Shown here one piece after another: positions 10,596 through 19,493 of a DNA stretch of 64,000 bases. Origin of the DNA: Pseudacidovorax intermedius (lineage in GTDB: Bacteria; Pseudomonadota; Gammaproteobacteria; Burkholderiales; Burkholderiaceae_C); assembly GCF_003350475.1 (NCBI RefSeq), contig NZ_QQAV01000001.1:1294836-1358835 (forward strand), given 5' to 3'. The translations under genes and the position numbers were made by a program. A model generated the notes under the pieces. That model was not told the origin of the DNA, searched no databases, and worked only from the letters and a program-made list of their open reading frames with translations. Position 1 is the stretch's first letter, and every line of letters begins with the position of its first letter.

Positions 10596-11434
10596 TTGCG
10601 CACCTCGCGTTGGAAGATCTCCAGCGCCCGCGTCTTCACGTCGATGAATTCGGGGGTGACGGTGGTGGCCGCCGTGCGCGGACGCGGTGCGTCGAAGGGC
10701 AGGTTGTCGGCCACCTGCGTGGGCCGCTTGGTCAGCAGCAGCACGTGGTCGGCCAGCAGCACCGCCTCGTCCAGGTCGTGCGACACCAGCAGCGTCGTCA
10801 CCTTGCGCCCCACCAGTACCTTCTGCAGCCGCTCGCGCAGGAACATCACCATCTCGTAGTCGAGCGCCGAGAAGGGCTCGTCCAGGAACAGCACCTCCGG
10901 CTCCACCACCAGCGCCCGCATGATCGACACCAGCTGCTGCTGGCCGCCCGACATCTGGTAGGGATAGCGCGAGAGGTCGAGCTTGACGTCGAAGTCGGCC
11001 ATCAGCCGGTCCATGCGTGCCTCGCGCTCGGCCTTCGACAGGCCCAGGTACTGCAGCGGATAGCGGATGTTGTCGATGGCCCGCATCCACGGGAACACGG
11101 CCTCGCGGTAGTTCTGGAAGACGTAGCCGATGCGCGTCTCGCGTGCGGTCTTGCCCTCGAACAGGATCTGGCCGCCGTCGTGCGGCAGGATGCCCGCGAT
11201 CATGTTGATCAGCGTGCTCTTGCCGCAGCCGTTGGGGCCGAACACCGAGGTGATCTTGCCGTGGGGGATGTCGAGGTCGAAGTTCTCGTACACCGCCGCA
11301 TCGCCGAAGCGCTTGGTCAGCCCGCGGATGGTGATGTGCGTGCCGGGCGCGAACCAGCGGTGGCCTGCGGCCGCCTCGGCGGCGGTGGCATGGGCGGGCG
11401 CAGCGCGCGGCGGGGAAACGTCCATGGCCCGCAT
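10592..11434 (-). CDS. ABC transporter ATP-binding protein (SsuB/TauB type)
   Basis: A 280-residue ATPase for a nitrate/sulfonate/taurine-class importer. It has Walker [10 protein letters not shown] near residue 70, the Q-loop in [12 protein letters not shown], the signature as MSGGQQQL, Walker [13 protein letters not shown] and the switch His in [11 protein letters not shown]. About 35 poorly conserved residues come before the first beta strand ([13 protein letters not shown]), so a second Met at residue 4 may also be used. The start shares one base with the stop of the binding-protein gene (TGATG), indicating coupled translation. Confidence 0.93.
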   Translation of the reverse strand: MRAMDVSPPRAAPAHATAAEAAAGHRWFAPGTHITIRGLTKRFGDAAVYENFDLDIPHGKITSVFGPNGCGKSTLINMIAGILPHDGGQILFEGKTARETRIGYVFQNYREAVFPWMRAIDNIRYPLQYLGLSKAEREARMDRLMADFDVKLDLSRYPYQMSGGQQQLVSIMRALVVEPEVLFLDEPFSALDYEMVMFLRERLQKVLVGRKVTTLLVSHDLDEAVLLADHVLLLTKRPTQVADNLPFDAPRPRTAATTVTPEFIDVKTRALEIFQREVRK

Positions 11435-12420
11435 CAGAGCGCCTTGACCACGGCCTTGCCGTCGATCTTGTCCTTGATCACGCCCAGCTCGGTGCCGATG
11501 TCCAGGAATTTCTGGAAGTCCGCCACGTCGGCCGGCGACAGGTCGCCCGTCATCACGATGCGCGGCAGGGGCACGGTGGCGGCCAGCTCGGGCGGCACCT
11601 TCATGCCCTGGATCAGGTAGCCGCGGGTGCTGGTGTCGGTCTGGGCCGCCTTCACGCCGCGCGCCCACACGGCAGCGAAGCGCTTGGCGACCTCGGGCCG
11701 CTCGGCGATGAACTTGTCGGACAGCACGGCCCCGGCAGCGAAGGCCGAGGCTTCCTTGCGGCCCAGCAGGTAGGTGGCGATCACGCCCGTCTCCACGCGC
11801 CGGCCCACGCCCTGCGCCACCATGATGGTGGCCGAGGGCTCCAGCGTGTAGCCGCCATCGAAGTTGCCCGACTGCAGCGCGCCCACGTGCACGCCGATCT
11901 GCTGCTCCTGGATCGTGAAGTCCTTGCCTTCGACCAGGCCCACTTTCTTGAGCACCGCGCGCGCTGCGCCGATGTTGGCCGGGCCCGGCGCCGAGAAGAG
12001 CTTGAAGCCGTTCCTGAAGTCCTTGAGCGACTTGGCCGGGCTCGACGCCTTGACCACGAACTGCTCGATCACATGCTGGCTGTTCTGGCCGTTGAGCGAG
12101 ATGTACTTGAGGGTGCCGGGCCGGCGCGACTCCATGTTGGCGCCTTCCAGCGTCACCAGGTTGGCGGCGCCGTCGATGCTGGCCGACACCAGGGCCTGCA
12201 CCGTCAGGGGGTGGCTGGTCATCGGCACCTCTTCCACTTCCAGGCCGGCCTCCTTGAACCAGCCGCGGTTCTGGGCGATGTAGAAGGGCAGCGCGGCGCT
12301 GGACGGGAAGACGCCGAACTTGATCTTGTCGGCCGCGTGGGCGACGCCCGCGAAGGGCAGGGCCAGTGCCAATGCGGCGGTGGCGCGTGCGGCAAGCCGC
12401 AGGAAGTCAGTGCGAAGCAT
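11434..12420 (-). CDS. ABC transporter substrate-binding protein (NMT1/SsuA-like)
   Basis: A 328-residue periplasmic binding protein of the NMT1/THI5-like or SsuA group. It has a signal peptide (AARATAALALALPFAGVAHA, residues 10-29). The mature protein begins with KIKFGVFPSSAALPFYIAQNRGWFKEAGLEVE, the characteristic first lobe of this family, followed by HPLTVQALVSASIDGAANL. Such proteins bind aromatic or heterocyclic acids, sulfonates, pyrimidine precursors or riboflavin. The gene overlaps the VOC gene by 14 bases and the ATPase gene by one, so it belongs to the same transcript. This places the importer directly downstream of the putative catabolic enzymes. Confidence 0.9.
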   Translation of the reverse strand: MLRTDFLRLAARATAALALALPFAGVAHAADKIKFGVFPSSAALPFYIAQNRGWFKEAGLEVEEVPMTSHPLTVQALVSASIDGAANLVTLEGANMESRRPGTLKYISLNGQNSQHVIEQFVVKASSPAKSLKDFRNGFKLFSAPGPANIGAARAVLKKVGLVEGKDFTIQEQQIGVHVGALQSGNFDGGYTLEPSATIMVAQGVGRRVETGVIATYLLGRKEASAFAAGAVLSDKFIAERPEVAKRFAAVWARGVKAAQTDTSTRGYLIQGMKVPPELAATVPLPRIVMTGDLSPADVADFQKFLDIGTELGVIKDKIDGKAVVKAL

Positions 12421-12943
12421 GGGCGGGTTCTCCGGAGGGGGTGTTCAGGGAAAGGACGGGATAGGGTTCGGTGTCGAAGAAGGATTCGCCCGCGCGGTAG
12501 ACGCGGCCGGGCGACATGTCCGGCGGGGCGCCGGCTTCCACCGCGCCCTCGAAGGTCAGCTCCAGCTGCACGCCGCTCGGGTCGTAGACGAAGAGCTGCC
12601 ACAGCGTGGTGCCGGGCACCAGGAACTCGCGCCAGGCCAGTCCCGCGGCCTTGAAGCGCGCGATGTAGGCGTGGTAGCCGCTGCAGGCCAGCGAGATGTG
12701 GTCGATGGCGGCCGTGCCCTGCGGCACGCGGGCCTGGCCGCCCAGGGCCGGGCCGCCGGCATAGACGTGGACGATGGCCTGCCCGCCCGGCTGGCCGCAG
12801 GCGAGCCAGGCGCCGGGATAGCCGAAGTCGGGCCGGGGCACTTCGCGCAGGCCGATCACGCCGATCCAGAAGGCGCGCGTGGCGGCCAGGTCGGCGGTCT
12901 TGATGGCCAGGTGGAAGAGGCCGTGGGTGAGTGCGTTGTCCAT
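12407..12943 (-). CDS. VOC family protein (glyoxalase/extradiol-dioxygenase fold)
   Basis: A 178-residue metal-dependent protein of the vicinal-oxygen-chelate superfamily. Two beta-alpha-beta modules are visible: the first starts with GLFHLAIKTADLAATRAFW (His near residue 11) and the second with AAIDHISLACSGYHAYIARF. The C-terminal VYDPSGVQLELTFEG carries the family's metal-binding Glu. The fold is shared by glyoxalases, ring-cleaving dioxygenases and isomerases, so the reaction is not settled. Because it follows a FAD monooxygenase gene, ring cleavage or rearrangement of a hydroxylated heterocycle is a reasonable guess. It is 31 bases downstream of that gene and overlaps the binding protein gene by 14 bases. 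Confidence 0.82.
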   Translation of the reverse strand: MDNALTHGLFHLAIKTADLAATRAFWIGVIGLREVPRPDFGYPGAWLACGQPGGQAIVHVYAGGPALGGQARVPQGTAAIDHISLACSGYHAYIARFKAAGLAWREFLVPGTTLWQLFVYDPSGVQLELTFEGAVEAGAPPDMSPGRVYRAGESFFDTEPYPVLSLNTPSGEPAHASH

Positions 12944-12974
12944 GGGGCGTGGGGCGCAGGAGGACGAGCAGGAA

Positions 12975-14231
12975 TCAGGCCGCCGGCATCGCGGCGGCGC
13001 TGGTCGTTGCGGCGCCGGCCTGGGCAGAGGCGTCATCCGGCACGCCCAGCGCCACGTCGCGGAACAGCGCCGCCAGCTCGGCCTGGAAGGGCGCCTCGGT
13101 CTTCCAGCGCGTGCCGGCCACCGGGTCGGCGCCTTCGAGCATGGTGTCTGTGGCACGCACCGACAGGTCCATCACGAAGCGCAGGCGCTCGCTGCGGGCC
13201 TCGGCGATGCGGTCGAGCCAGACGCGCGGCGTGCGCTGGTCGCGGGCCCAGGCGTCCTCCACGATCAGCGCGGCGGCGCAGGCGTCTTCCATGGCCTGCG
13301 TCGCGCCCTGGCCCAGCGTGGGCGCCATGCCGTGGGCGCTGTCGCCCAGGTAGAGCACGTCCACGTCGGGCTCGGCGAAGCGCACGTCGGCCTCCTGCAT
13401 GCGGGCCCAGTGCGCGTCGTGCAACTGCGCGCACATGGCGTCCAGCAGCCAGCGCACGGCGGGGCTGGCCTCGCCCTGCGCGGGCTGGTAGGTGGCGCGC
13501 ATCACGGCCTCGGTCTTCCAGGCGTCCTGCACCGGGGCGCCGGGCGCCACCGGGTAGGTGGCGGCGATGTAGACATGGTCCGGCGGCACGCGGAAGGCCA
13601 GCAGCCGGTGGCAACCGCTGAACCACTGGCCGTAGTCGTCCACCAGGCCGGCACTGGTGTCGGGCACCAGCACGCGCAGGATGGCGACGCCGATGTGCCG
13701 CGGCTCGGGCGCGCCGGAGAAGGTCTCGCGCACGCGGGAGTAGCGGCCGTCGGTGCCCACCAGCAGGTCGATGCCGTCGATCTCGTGCGTGGCACCGTCC
13801 TGCGTGAAGCGCACGCGGGTCTTGCCCGGCGCCGCGGTGCTGGCGCCCACCGATTCGAGCGTGCAGCCGTAGCGGATGGCCGGGCCCGCGCCCTGGCGCA
13901 GCACGCGGTACAGCTCCGACCAGCGGATGCGGATGCCCGGGTTGTCCGCCACCTGCGCGAGCGGCAGCGCCATCAGCGGCGTGCCGTTGGTCAGCGCGAT
14001 GTCCCAGCGGGTCCAGGGCAGGCTGGCGGCTTCCACTTCGGCAGCCAGTTCGGCGTCGAGCCGGCGCAGCGCCTTGATGGCGTTGGGCCCCACGTTCAGG
14101 CCGGTGCCGGCCTCGGCATGGTCGTCGGGGCCGACGCGCTCCAGGCAGTGCAGTTCCACGCCGGGCAGGCGCGCCAGGCGGCGGGCGAGGATGGCACCGG
14201 CCACGCCGGCGCCCACGATCACGATCTTCAT
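12975..14231 (-). CDS. FAD-dependent monooxygenase (HpxO/NicC-like)
   Basis: A 418-residue class A flavoprotein hydroxylase. It has the GxGxxG dinucleotide motif (IVGAGVAGAILARRL, residues 4-18), the second FAD/NADPH motif DLLVGTDGRYSRVR, and the ribityl-binding GD motif LYLGDSAHGMAPTLGQGATQAMEDA. These enzymes use NAD(P)H and oxygen to hydroxylate an electron-rich ring; relatives include 6-hydroxynicotinate 3-monooxygenase and the FAD urate hydroxylase HpxO. Its ATG overlaps the stop of the amidase gene (ATGA). In this cluster it is the likely ring-activating step before hydrolytic opening, but the substrate is inferred only from context. Confidence 0.88.
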   Translation of the reverse strand: MKIVIVGAGVAGAILARRLARLPGVELHCLERVGPDDHAEAGTGLNVGPNAIKALRRLDAELAAEVEAASLPWTRWDIALTNGTPLMALPLAQVADNPGIRIRWSELYRVLRQGAGPAIRYGCTLESVGASTAAPGKTRVRFTQDGATHEIDGIDLLVGTDGRYSRVRETFSGAPEPRHIGVAILRVLVPDTSAGLVDDYGQWFSGCHRLLAFRVPPDHVYIAATYPVAPGAPVQDAWKTEAVMRATYQPAQGEASPAVRWLLDAMCAQLHDAHWARMQEADVRFAEPDVDVLYLGDSAHGMAPTLGQGATQAMEDACAAALIVEDAWARDQRTPRVWLDRIAEARSERLRFVMDLSVRATDTMLEGADPVAGTRWKTEAPFQAELAALFRDVALGVPDDASAQAGAATTSAAAMPAA

Positions 14232-15631
14232 GAGGGCAGTTCTTCCTTGTCGAGGGCGGGCGGCCAGCACCAGGCGGGTGCGGCCTCGCGTTCCCACATC
14301 GCGCCGACGGCGCACAGCAGCGCATCGCCGCCGCGCGGCGCGACCAGCTGCAGGCCCACCGGCAGGCCGTCTTCCGTCGGGCCGGCGGGCACGGCCAGCG
14401 CGGGCAGTCCAGCGCCGTTGACGAAGGCGGTGAACACGGCATGGCCGCGGCCGTCCACCGGCTGGCCGGCGATGGTCGCGGGATGGGATTGGTCGGCCGG
14501 CCAGGGCAGGGCCGCGCTGGCCGGGGTGAGCAGCAGGTCGTGCTGCGCGAACAGGCCCTGCAAGGCCTGCGCCAGCGCGCGCTGCAGCGCCTGGGCCTGG
14601 AACAGGTCGACCGCGCTGTGGTTGCGGCCCTGCGCGAGCAGGGCGGCCATGGCGGGCGTGAGCGCGTCCTCATCGTGGCCGTCGATGCGCTCGTGCAGCA
14701 CGGCCGCCAAGCCGGTGCTGGCGATGACCGGCCAGGCCTGTCGGTTGAAGGCCTCGACCTCGGGCAGCGAGGGCTGCACGGCCACCGTGTGCCCCATGGC
14801 CTGCAGACGCTCGGCGGCGGCATCGCTGCGCGCCAGGATGGCCGCATCGACCGGGCTGTCGCCGATGGCGCGCCAGTACGCGATGCGCAGCGGGCCGGGG
14901 GTGTCGTGCCGCGGCGTCAGCCGGGGTGCGAGCAGGCGCAGCGCCCGCCGAAGGTCGCCCATGCTGCGGGCGATGGGGCCGGCTTCTTCCAGCCCCGGCA
15001 GCAGCGCCGGCAGGCCGTCCGCGCGCGGCACCATGCCGCGGCCCGGCTTGAAGCCATAGAGCCCGGTGAAGCCGCAGGGCCGGCGGATCGAGCCGCCACC
15101 GTCGGTGCCCAGGGCCAGCGGGCCGATGCCGGCGGCCACCGCCGCCACGGCGCCGCCACTGCTGCCGCCGGGCGTGAGCGCCGGGGCCCACGGGTTGCCG
15201 GTGGGGCCGAAGAGCGGGTTGTCGGTGTAGCCCTGCAGGGTGAATTCGGGCACGTTGGTCTTGCCCAGGATCACCATGCCGCCTGCGCGCAGCCGCGCCA
15301 CGGGGCTTTCGTCGCGCGCCGGCCAGTGGTCGGCGAAGAGTCGGCTGCCCCAGCGGCAGGGCAGGCCGGCCACGGGAAGGTTGTCCTTGACGGTGAGCGG
15401 CACGCCATCGAGCGGCGACAGCGGCGCGCCGCGCTGCCAGCGGGCCTCGCTGGCCTGAGCCGCCGCCAGGGCCGCGGCGTCATCGCGCACCACCAGGGCG
15501 TTGAGCACGGGGTGGACCGTGTCTGCCCGCTCCAGCACGGACTGCAGCGCCTCCACCGGCGACAGCGTGCGCCGCGCATAGGCCTGCGACAGGGCCTCGG
15601 CGCTCATCTGCCAGGCGGACGTTCCGGTCAT
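14228..15631 (-). CDS. Amidase signature family amidohydrolase (AtzE-like)
   Basis: A 467-residue amidase-signature enzyme. The Ser-cisSer-Lys triad is intact: Lys82 in LTVKDN, Ser157 in the TPGGSSGG loop and Ser181 in GTDGGGSIRRP. The overall layout matches GatA/AtzE-type amidases of about 460 residues. In the cyanuric acid pathway AtzE (with its small partner AtzG) hydrolyses 1-carboxybiuret, and a related amidase would act after barbiturase. No AtzG-like small gene is next to it. It lies seven bases after the ring-opening amidohydrolase gene and overlaps the monooxygenase gene by four bases, so the three are a translational unit. General amide hydrolysis of a ring-opened product is the best guess. 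Confidence 0.88.
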   Translation of the reverse strand: MTGTSAWQMSAEALSQAYARRTLSPVEALQSVLERADTVHPVLNALVVRDDAAALAAAQASEARWQRGAPLSPLDGVPLTVKDNLPVAGLPCRWGSRLFADHWPARDESPVARLRAGGMVILGKTNVPEFTLQGYTDNPLFGPTGNPWAPALTPGGSSGGAVAAVAAGIGPLALGTDGGGSIRRPCGFTGLYGFKPGRGMVPRADGLPALLPGLEEAGPIARSMGDLRRALRLLAPRLTPRHDTPGPLRIAYWRAIGDSPVDAAILARSDAAAERLQAMGHTVAVQPSLPEVEAFNRQAWPVIASTGLAAVLHERIDGHDEDALTPAMAALLAQGRNHSAVDLFQAQALQRALAQALQGLFAQHDLLLTPASAALPWPADQSHPATIAGQPVDGRGHAVFTAFVNGAGLPALAVPAGPTEDGLPVGLQLVAPRGGDALLCAVGAMWEREAAPAWCWPPALDKEELPS

Positions 15632-15637
15632 GGCGTA

Positions 15638-16873
15638 TCAGCCCACGTCCGCGATCACGGCCACCAGGCCGCCGCCGTCGGGGCCCTGGTGTTCCGCGCC
15701 GCCGGAGACGAAGAGCCGCCCGTCGCCCAGCACCCCGGCCACCAGCCCGCCCACGGCGCCGCGGATGTGGCGCTGGGCGTTGATGTCGGTGTCATCCAGC
15801 ATGGTGTGGCGGGTGCCCCGCACCTGGCCGCGGCGGTCGGGCTCGCACTTGACGAAGACGGCGGCCACGCGCGTCGCCTGATCGGCCGGCAGCTGTGGCG
15901 TGGCCTGCAGACCCAGGGGGCGCAGCGCCTCGCCGACGGCGGCGATGTCCAGCGCGTCGCGCATCGGCGCGCAGCCCATGCGCAGCGGCCCCTGCCAGCG
16001 GGCACTGTGGCCCAGCACGATCACCTCGTTGGCGCTGACCTCCACGCCGGAGGAGACGCTGGCGCGGGCCGAGAAGCGGTCGAAGTCGCGCAGCATCGCA
16101 CCCTCCAGCGCCGGGTCGTCCGGCAGTTCGCCCAGTGCGATGGCCGCGCCGAAGGCGCCCGCCGCACGGGCGAAGGCCATGGAGCGCCCCGGGTCGGCCG
16201 TCAGCACGGTGTGCCCGGCTGCGACGGCCGCCTGGGCCCGGGCCGAGGTCACGCAGGGGCACTTCAGTTGAACGAAGGCCACGTCCTCGGGCCGGTCGAT
16301 GCCGGCCTGGTCCATGGCGGCGCGCACGGCGTGGGCCACGGCGCGGACGTGCGTCCAGCGGCCGATGTCCTGCGCGGGCGTCGGGGGGCTGAAAGCAGTG
16401 CCGATGGCGAGGGCGCCGGGGGCTACCGCTTCACGGCGAGCCGGCGCGTCGGTGTCGGCGGCCGTGCCGGGAGCGATGCGGGTCTCGCGCTCGACAACAT
16501 GGCTGCCGCCGCTGCACCCCGCGTCAGCCGGCACCATCCGGCGCGAGAAGACCACGTAATGCGGACTCAGCACGCCTTCGGTGCCGCCGGAAAGCACGCA
16601 GGGCAGTTCGCGCCAGATCGCCTCGGCCGGCCGCCCAGTGCGCTCGGCCAGCAACTGCATCAGCGACTGGGTGAAATAGCCGCGGGTGAAGTCGTTCACG
16701 CCGCCATTGCCCTCGGTCTTTCCGATGACGGCGACCACCTCGTCCGCCGCCATGGTGCCGGCGTCGAAGAGCGCGGCCAGGGCTGACAGGTCGCCGGGAT
16801 GGGCCATGCCCAGGCGGTGCACGGCCAGCTGTGGGCGCAGGTGGGCGGGGGTGGAAAGGGGGGCGGAAGTCAT
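15638..16873 (-). CDS. Ring-opening amidohydrolase (AtzD/TrzD/barbiturase family)
   Basis: A 411-residue member of the small cyanuric acid amidohydrolase/barbiturase family, which opens N-heterocyclic rings with three Ser-Lys pairs. All three modules are visible: Lys52 (GKTEGNGGVNDFTR) with Ser95 (LSGGTEGVLSPH); Lys204 (VQLKCP) with Ser231 (DPGRSMAFARAAGAFG); Lys342 (VKCEPDRRG) with Ser390 (FVSGGAEHQGPDGGG). Known members act on cyanuric or barbituric acid only. This protein is some 40 residues longer than the usual 360-370, the extra being a loop around residues 135-165. Start ATG 16873 gives a sensible N-terminus. It heads the enzyme block of the cluster, after a 127-base gap. Family is secure, substrate is not. 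Confidence 0.92.
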   Translation of the reverse strand: MTSAPLSTPAHLRPQLAVHRLGMAHPGDLSALAALFDAGTMAADEVVAVIGKTEGNGGVNDFTRGYFTQSLMQLLAERTGRPAEAIWRELPCVLSGGTEGVLSPHYVVFSRRMVPADAGCSGGSHVVERETRIAPGTAADTDAPARREAVAPGALAIGTAFSPPTPAQDIGRWTHVRAVAHAVRAAMDQAGIDRPEDVAFVQLKCPCVTSARAQAAVAAGHTVLTADPGRSMAFARAAGAFGAAIALGELPDDPALEGAMLRDFDRFSARASVSSGVEVSANEVIVLGHSARWQGPLRMGCAPMRDALDIAAVGEALRPLGLQATPQLPADQATRVAAVFVKCEPDRRGQVRGTRHTMLDDTDINAQRHIRGAVGGLVAGVLGDGRLFVSGGAEHQGPDGGGLVAVIADVG

Positions 16874-17000
16874 GATGCGCTGCACAAGATGGCCGCAGTA
16901 TGGGCAGCGGCTGCGCCAACTTCCAGCGCATTGTTTCGCTCGGAGCGAGCGCAAATTGTGTGCAGTCGATTCGGCCGCTGGCAGCCGCCAGGGCGGCGGA

Positions 17001-17699
17001 TCAGGCGCTCGGCGTGATCGGCAGCGCGCGCCACTGCGCCAGCGCCGCCTGCAGCCCGTCCTCCAGCAACCCGCCGTAGCGCAGCGTCGGCCGCATGCCC
17101 GCGAAGCCGGCGCCGCCCAGCATGCAGTCGGGTGCGGCACCGCCCGGGTGTGCACCGTCCAGGTCGTCCAGCGCCCGCTGAACCAGCGCCGAGAAGGCCG
17201 CCGGGTTCTGGCTGCCGGCCAGCCCGGTGGTGTCCAGCGTGGTGATGCCGTGCAGCAGGGGCCAGGCGCTGGTGTGGCGGGCCGCCAGCTCATGCAGCAT
17301 CGGCCCCCAGGCCTTGCCGGCCGTGACGATGTGGAAGGGCCGCCCGCGGGCCAGCGCCTGCAGCATGCTCGATTCGGCCATGCCCAGCACCGGCACGCGG
17401 CTGGCCGCACGCAGCGCCGCCAGGCCCGGGTCGCCGTAGCAGGACAGCAGCACGGCATCGGCCCAGCCGTCGTCCACGGCCGGCCAGGCGCGGGCAGCGG
17501 CCTGGGCGCCGGCGGCAAAGCTCTCGCGGGTGGCGATCACCGGCGGTCCGTCGTCGCAGGTGAAGCCGCGCAGCTCCACCTGGCCGGCCGTCAGCCGCCG
17601 CAGCTCGTGCAGCACGGCGTCGGTCATGGCGGCCGTGCGGTTGGGGTTGAGCACCAGAAGCCGGGGGCGGGGCGGCAGGGCGGGAGCGGTCTGGGTCAT
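17001..17699 (-). CDS. Asp/Glu/hydantoin racemase family protein (allantoin racemase-like)
   Basis: A 232-residue cofactor-independent racemase of the Asp/Glu/hydantoin family. The N-terminal LLVLNPNRTAAMTDAVL is the family's substrate-carboxylate loop. The two-Cys mechanism fits Cys in VLLSCYGDPGLAALR (about residue 86) and the C-terminal DCMLGGAGFAGM (about residue 185). Members include hydantoin and allantoin racemases (HpxA) and maleate isomerases. The gene lies between a GntR regulator and the ring-opening hydrolase gene, with a 127-base gap before the latter. With the PuuE-like gene nearby, an allantoin- or ureide-type substrate is possible. Confidence 0.85.
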   Translation of the reverse strand: MTQTAPALPPRPRLLVLNPNRTAAMTDAVLHELRRLTAGQVELRGFTCDDGPPVIATRESFAAGAQAAARAWPAVDDGWADAVLLSCYGDPGLAALRAASRVPVLGMAESSMLQALARGRPFHIVTAGKAWGPMLHELAARHTSAWPLLHGITTLDTTGLAGSQNPAAFSALVQRALDDLDGAHPGGAAPDCMLGGAGFAGMRPTLRYGGLLEDGLQAALAQWRALPITPSA

Positions 17700-17762
17700 G
17701 GAAGTGCCCGGTGGATGTGACAGCGGTGCCGATTGACGAAAGCAGCGCCCGTGCCCGCGGGG

Positions 17763-18473
17763 TCAGGCGGTCGGCTGGGCCAGTCCGGCCTGGGCGTCGG
17801 CCCAGGCCTCGGCGATGGTCTGCTCGGCGTCCACTTCGGCTTCAGGGGCGGCGCGGGGCTTGAGCCGCGTCTCGATCAGCGACAGGTGCACCTGCATGGC
17901 CTTCATGGCGCCGGCCGCGTCGCCGCGGCGCAGGGCCTGGGCGATGGCCTCGTGCTCCTCGCAGCCGCAGCCCGAGGCGCTGGCCGGCTCGAAGAAGGCC
18001 ACCAGCATGGCGGTGCGGCTGACCAGCTCCTGCAGCTGCCGCACCACGAAGGGGCTGCCGGTGAATTCGGCCAGCAGCAGGTGGTATTCGCCCGACAGCC
18101 GGATCGAGGCGGCGCGGTCGCCCGCATGCAGCGCGGCATGCTCGCGCCGCTCGTGTTCGGCCAGCGCCTCCAGCTGCGAGGGGCTGAGCGTGCCGGCCAG
18201 GCTGCCGACGATGCCGCCTTCGATGATGCGGCGGGCGTCGTAGATCTCGCGCGCCTGCGCCAGCGTGGGGTTGCTGACGAAGCAGCCGCGGTTGGGCATC
18301 AGGTCCAACAGCCGCTCGTGGCCCAGCCGGTGCAGCACCTTGCGCACCCGCTCGCGCGAGACGCCGAAGACCTGCGCCAGCCGCGTTTCCACCAGCTGGG
18401 TGCCGGGTGCGAGCCGCCCGGCCAGCAGGGTCTGCGCCAGAGTGCGGTGGATGGCCTCTTCCGTCGGATGCAT
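17763..18473 (-). CDS. GntR family transcriptional regulator (FCD domain)
   Basis: A 236-residue GntR regulator. The N-terminal winged helix-turn-helix reads LVETRLAQVFGVSRERVRKVLHRLGHERLL. The C-terminal all-helical FCD effector domain has YDARRIIEGGIVGSLAG, a metal-site His in EYHLLLAEF and EHEAIAQALRRGD, the usual FCD ligands. Start ATG 18473 is preferred; an in-frame ATG at 18509, with an AGGGA sequence before it, is an alternative and would add 12 residues. The gene is 28-64 bases after the deacetylase gene and 63 bases before the racemase gene, so it is inside the cluster it likely controls. A GntR-like palindrome lies at 20742-20753. Confidence 0.88.
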   Translation of the reverse strand: MHPTEEAIHRTLAQTLLAGRLAPGTQLVETRLAQVFGVSRERVRKVLHRLGHERLLDLMPNRGCFVSNPTLAQAREIYDARRIIEGGIVGSLAGTLSPSQLEALAEHERREHAALHAGDRAASIRLSGEYHLLLAEFTGSPFVVRQLQELVSRTAMLVAFFEPASASGCGCEEHEAIAQALRRGDAAGAMKAMQVHLSLIETRLKPRAAPEAEVDAEQTIAEAWADAQAGLAQPTA

Positions 18474-18536
18474 CCGGACGACTTTAGCGCAGGCCCTCGG
18501 GGCGCCCATCCGCGCGATCCCTGTCGGCGGAAGCCG

Positions 18537-19466
18537 TCATCCGGCGGGGGTGGCCGCAGCGTCCGGGCGCGGCGCGTGGGCCAGCCAGTGGCGGGCGATC
18601 TGCTCGCGCGTGGCGATCCAGGCACCGCTGCGGCGTCGCAGGTGCTCGAGGATCAGCGCCAGCGCCTTCATGCGCGCCGGCCGGCCGATCATGCGCAGGT
18701 GCAGGCCCACCGACATCATGCGCGGCCGCGTGGCGCCCTCGTCGTGCAGCCAGTCGAAGGCGTCGCACACGTACTCGGCGAACTGCGCGGCGGTGGCGAA
18801 GCGCTGCGTGTGCTGGAACTGCATGTCGTTGGTGTCGAAGGCATAGGGCAGCACCAGGTGCGGCCGGCCGGCCACCGGCACGAAGAAGGGCAGGTCGTCG
18901 TTGTAGGCGTCGCTGTCGTAGAGGAAGCCGCGTTCGGCCAGCAGCGCCCGGGTGTTCGGCGTGCAGGCCGAGCGCGTGTGCCAGCCCACCGGCCGCCGAC
19001 CGCACGCGGCCTCGATGGCGGCCATGCAGGTGTCCATGGCCGCGGCCTCCTGCGCGGGCGCCATGCCGGCGTGGCTTTCCCAGCGCCAGCCGTGGGCCGA
19101 CACCTCGTGTCCGCGGGCGACTGCGTCCTGCGCCAGCCAGGGGCTGCGCGCCACCGCCCGGCCGCAGGCGCTGACGGTCATCGGCGCGCGGTGGCGGTCG
19201 AACAGCTCGGCGATGCGCCACCAGGCGGCGCGCGTGCCGTACTCGAAGTGGCTGTCGATGCACGGATCCCAGCCGGTGCGCGGGTCGATCACCTCGTACA
19301 CCGACTCGTTGCGCGCATCGCCATCGGCCACCGAGAACTCGGCGCCCTCCTCGAAGTTCAGCACGAAGGAGACCGCCACCCGCGCCTCACCCGGCCACGC
19401 CACGGCGGGCGGGCGGTTGGCGTAGCCGATGAAGTCGCGGGAATTGTTGGTCAGTGATGAGGTCAT
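18537..19466 (-). CDS. Polysaccharide deacetylase family protein (PuuE allantoinase-like)
   Basis: A 309-residue NodB-fold hydrolase. The opening VAVSFVLNFEEGAEFSVADGD is the distinctive pattern of PuuE-type allantoinases, where the usual deacetylase TFDDG motif is changed to NFEEG. Further matches are VSAHGWRWESH (metal His) and RSACTPNTRALLAERGFLYDSD. Length equals the roughly 308 residues of PuuE. Known members hydrolyse allantoin to allantoate in the cytoplasm, or act as similar ureide hydrolases. ATG 19466 is chosen because the ATG at 19511 would extend into repeat copy B. Its location with the allantoin-racemase-like gene supports a purine- or ureide-like substrate. Confidence 0.87.
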   Translation of the reverse strand: MTSSLTNNSRDFIGYANRPPAVAWPGEARVAVSFVLNFEEGAEFSVADGDARNESVYEVIDPRTGWDPCIDSHFEYGTRAAWWRIAELFDRHRAPMTVSACGRAVARSPWLAQDAVARGHEVSAHGWRWESHAGMAPAQEAAAMDTCMAAIEAACGRRPVGWHTRSACTPNTRALLAERGFLYDSDAYNDDLPFFVPVAGRPHLVLPYAFDTNDMQFQHTQRFATAAQFAEYVCDAFDWLHDEGATRPRMMSVGLHLRMIGRPARMKALALILEHLRRRSGAWIATREQIARHWLAHAPRPDAAATPAG

Positions 19467-19493
19467 GGAGCGTGGTGCTCGGAGCGTTCGAAG

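Noticed and set aside
14441-16786. Long plus-strand open frame opposite the amidase and ring-opening amidohydrolase
   Set aside because: Antisense to two enzymes with complete active-site motifs; no domain or start signal is visible.
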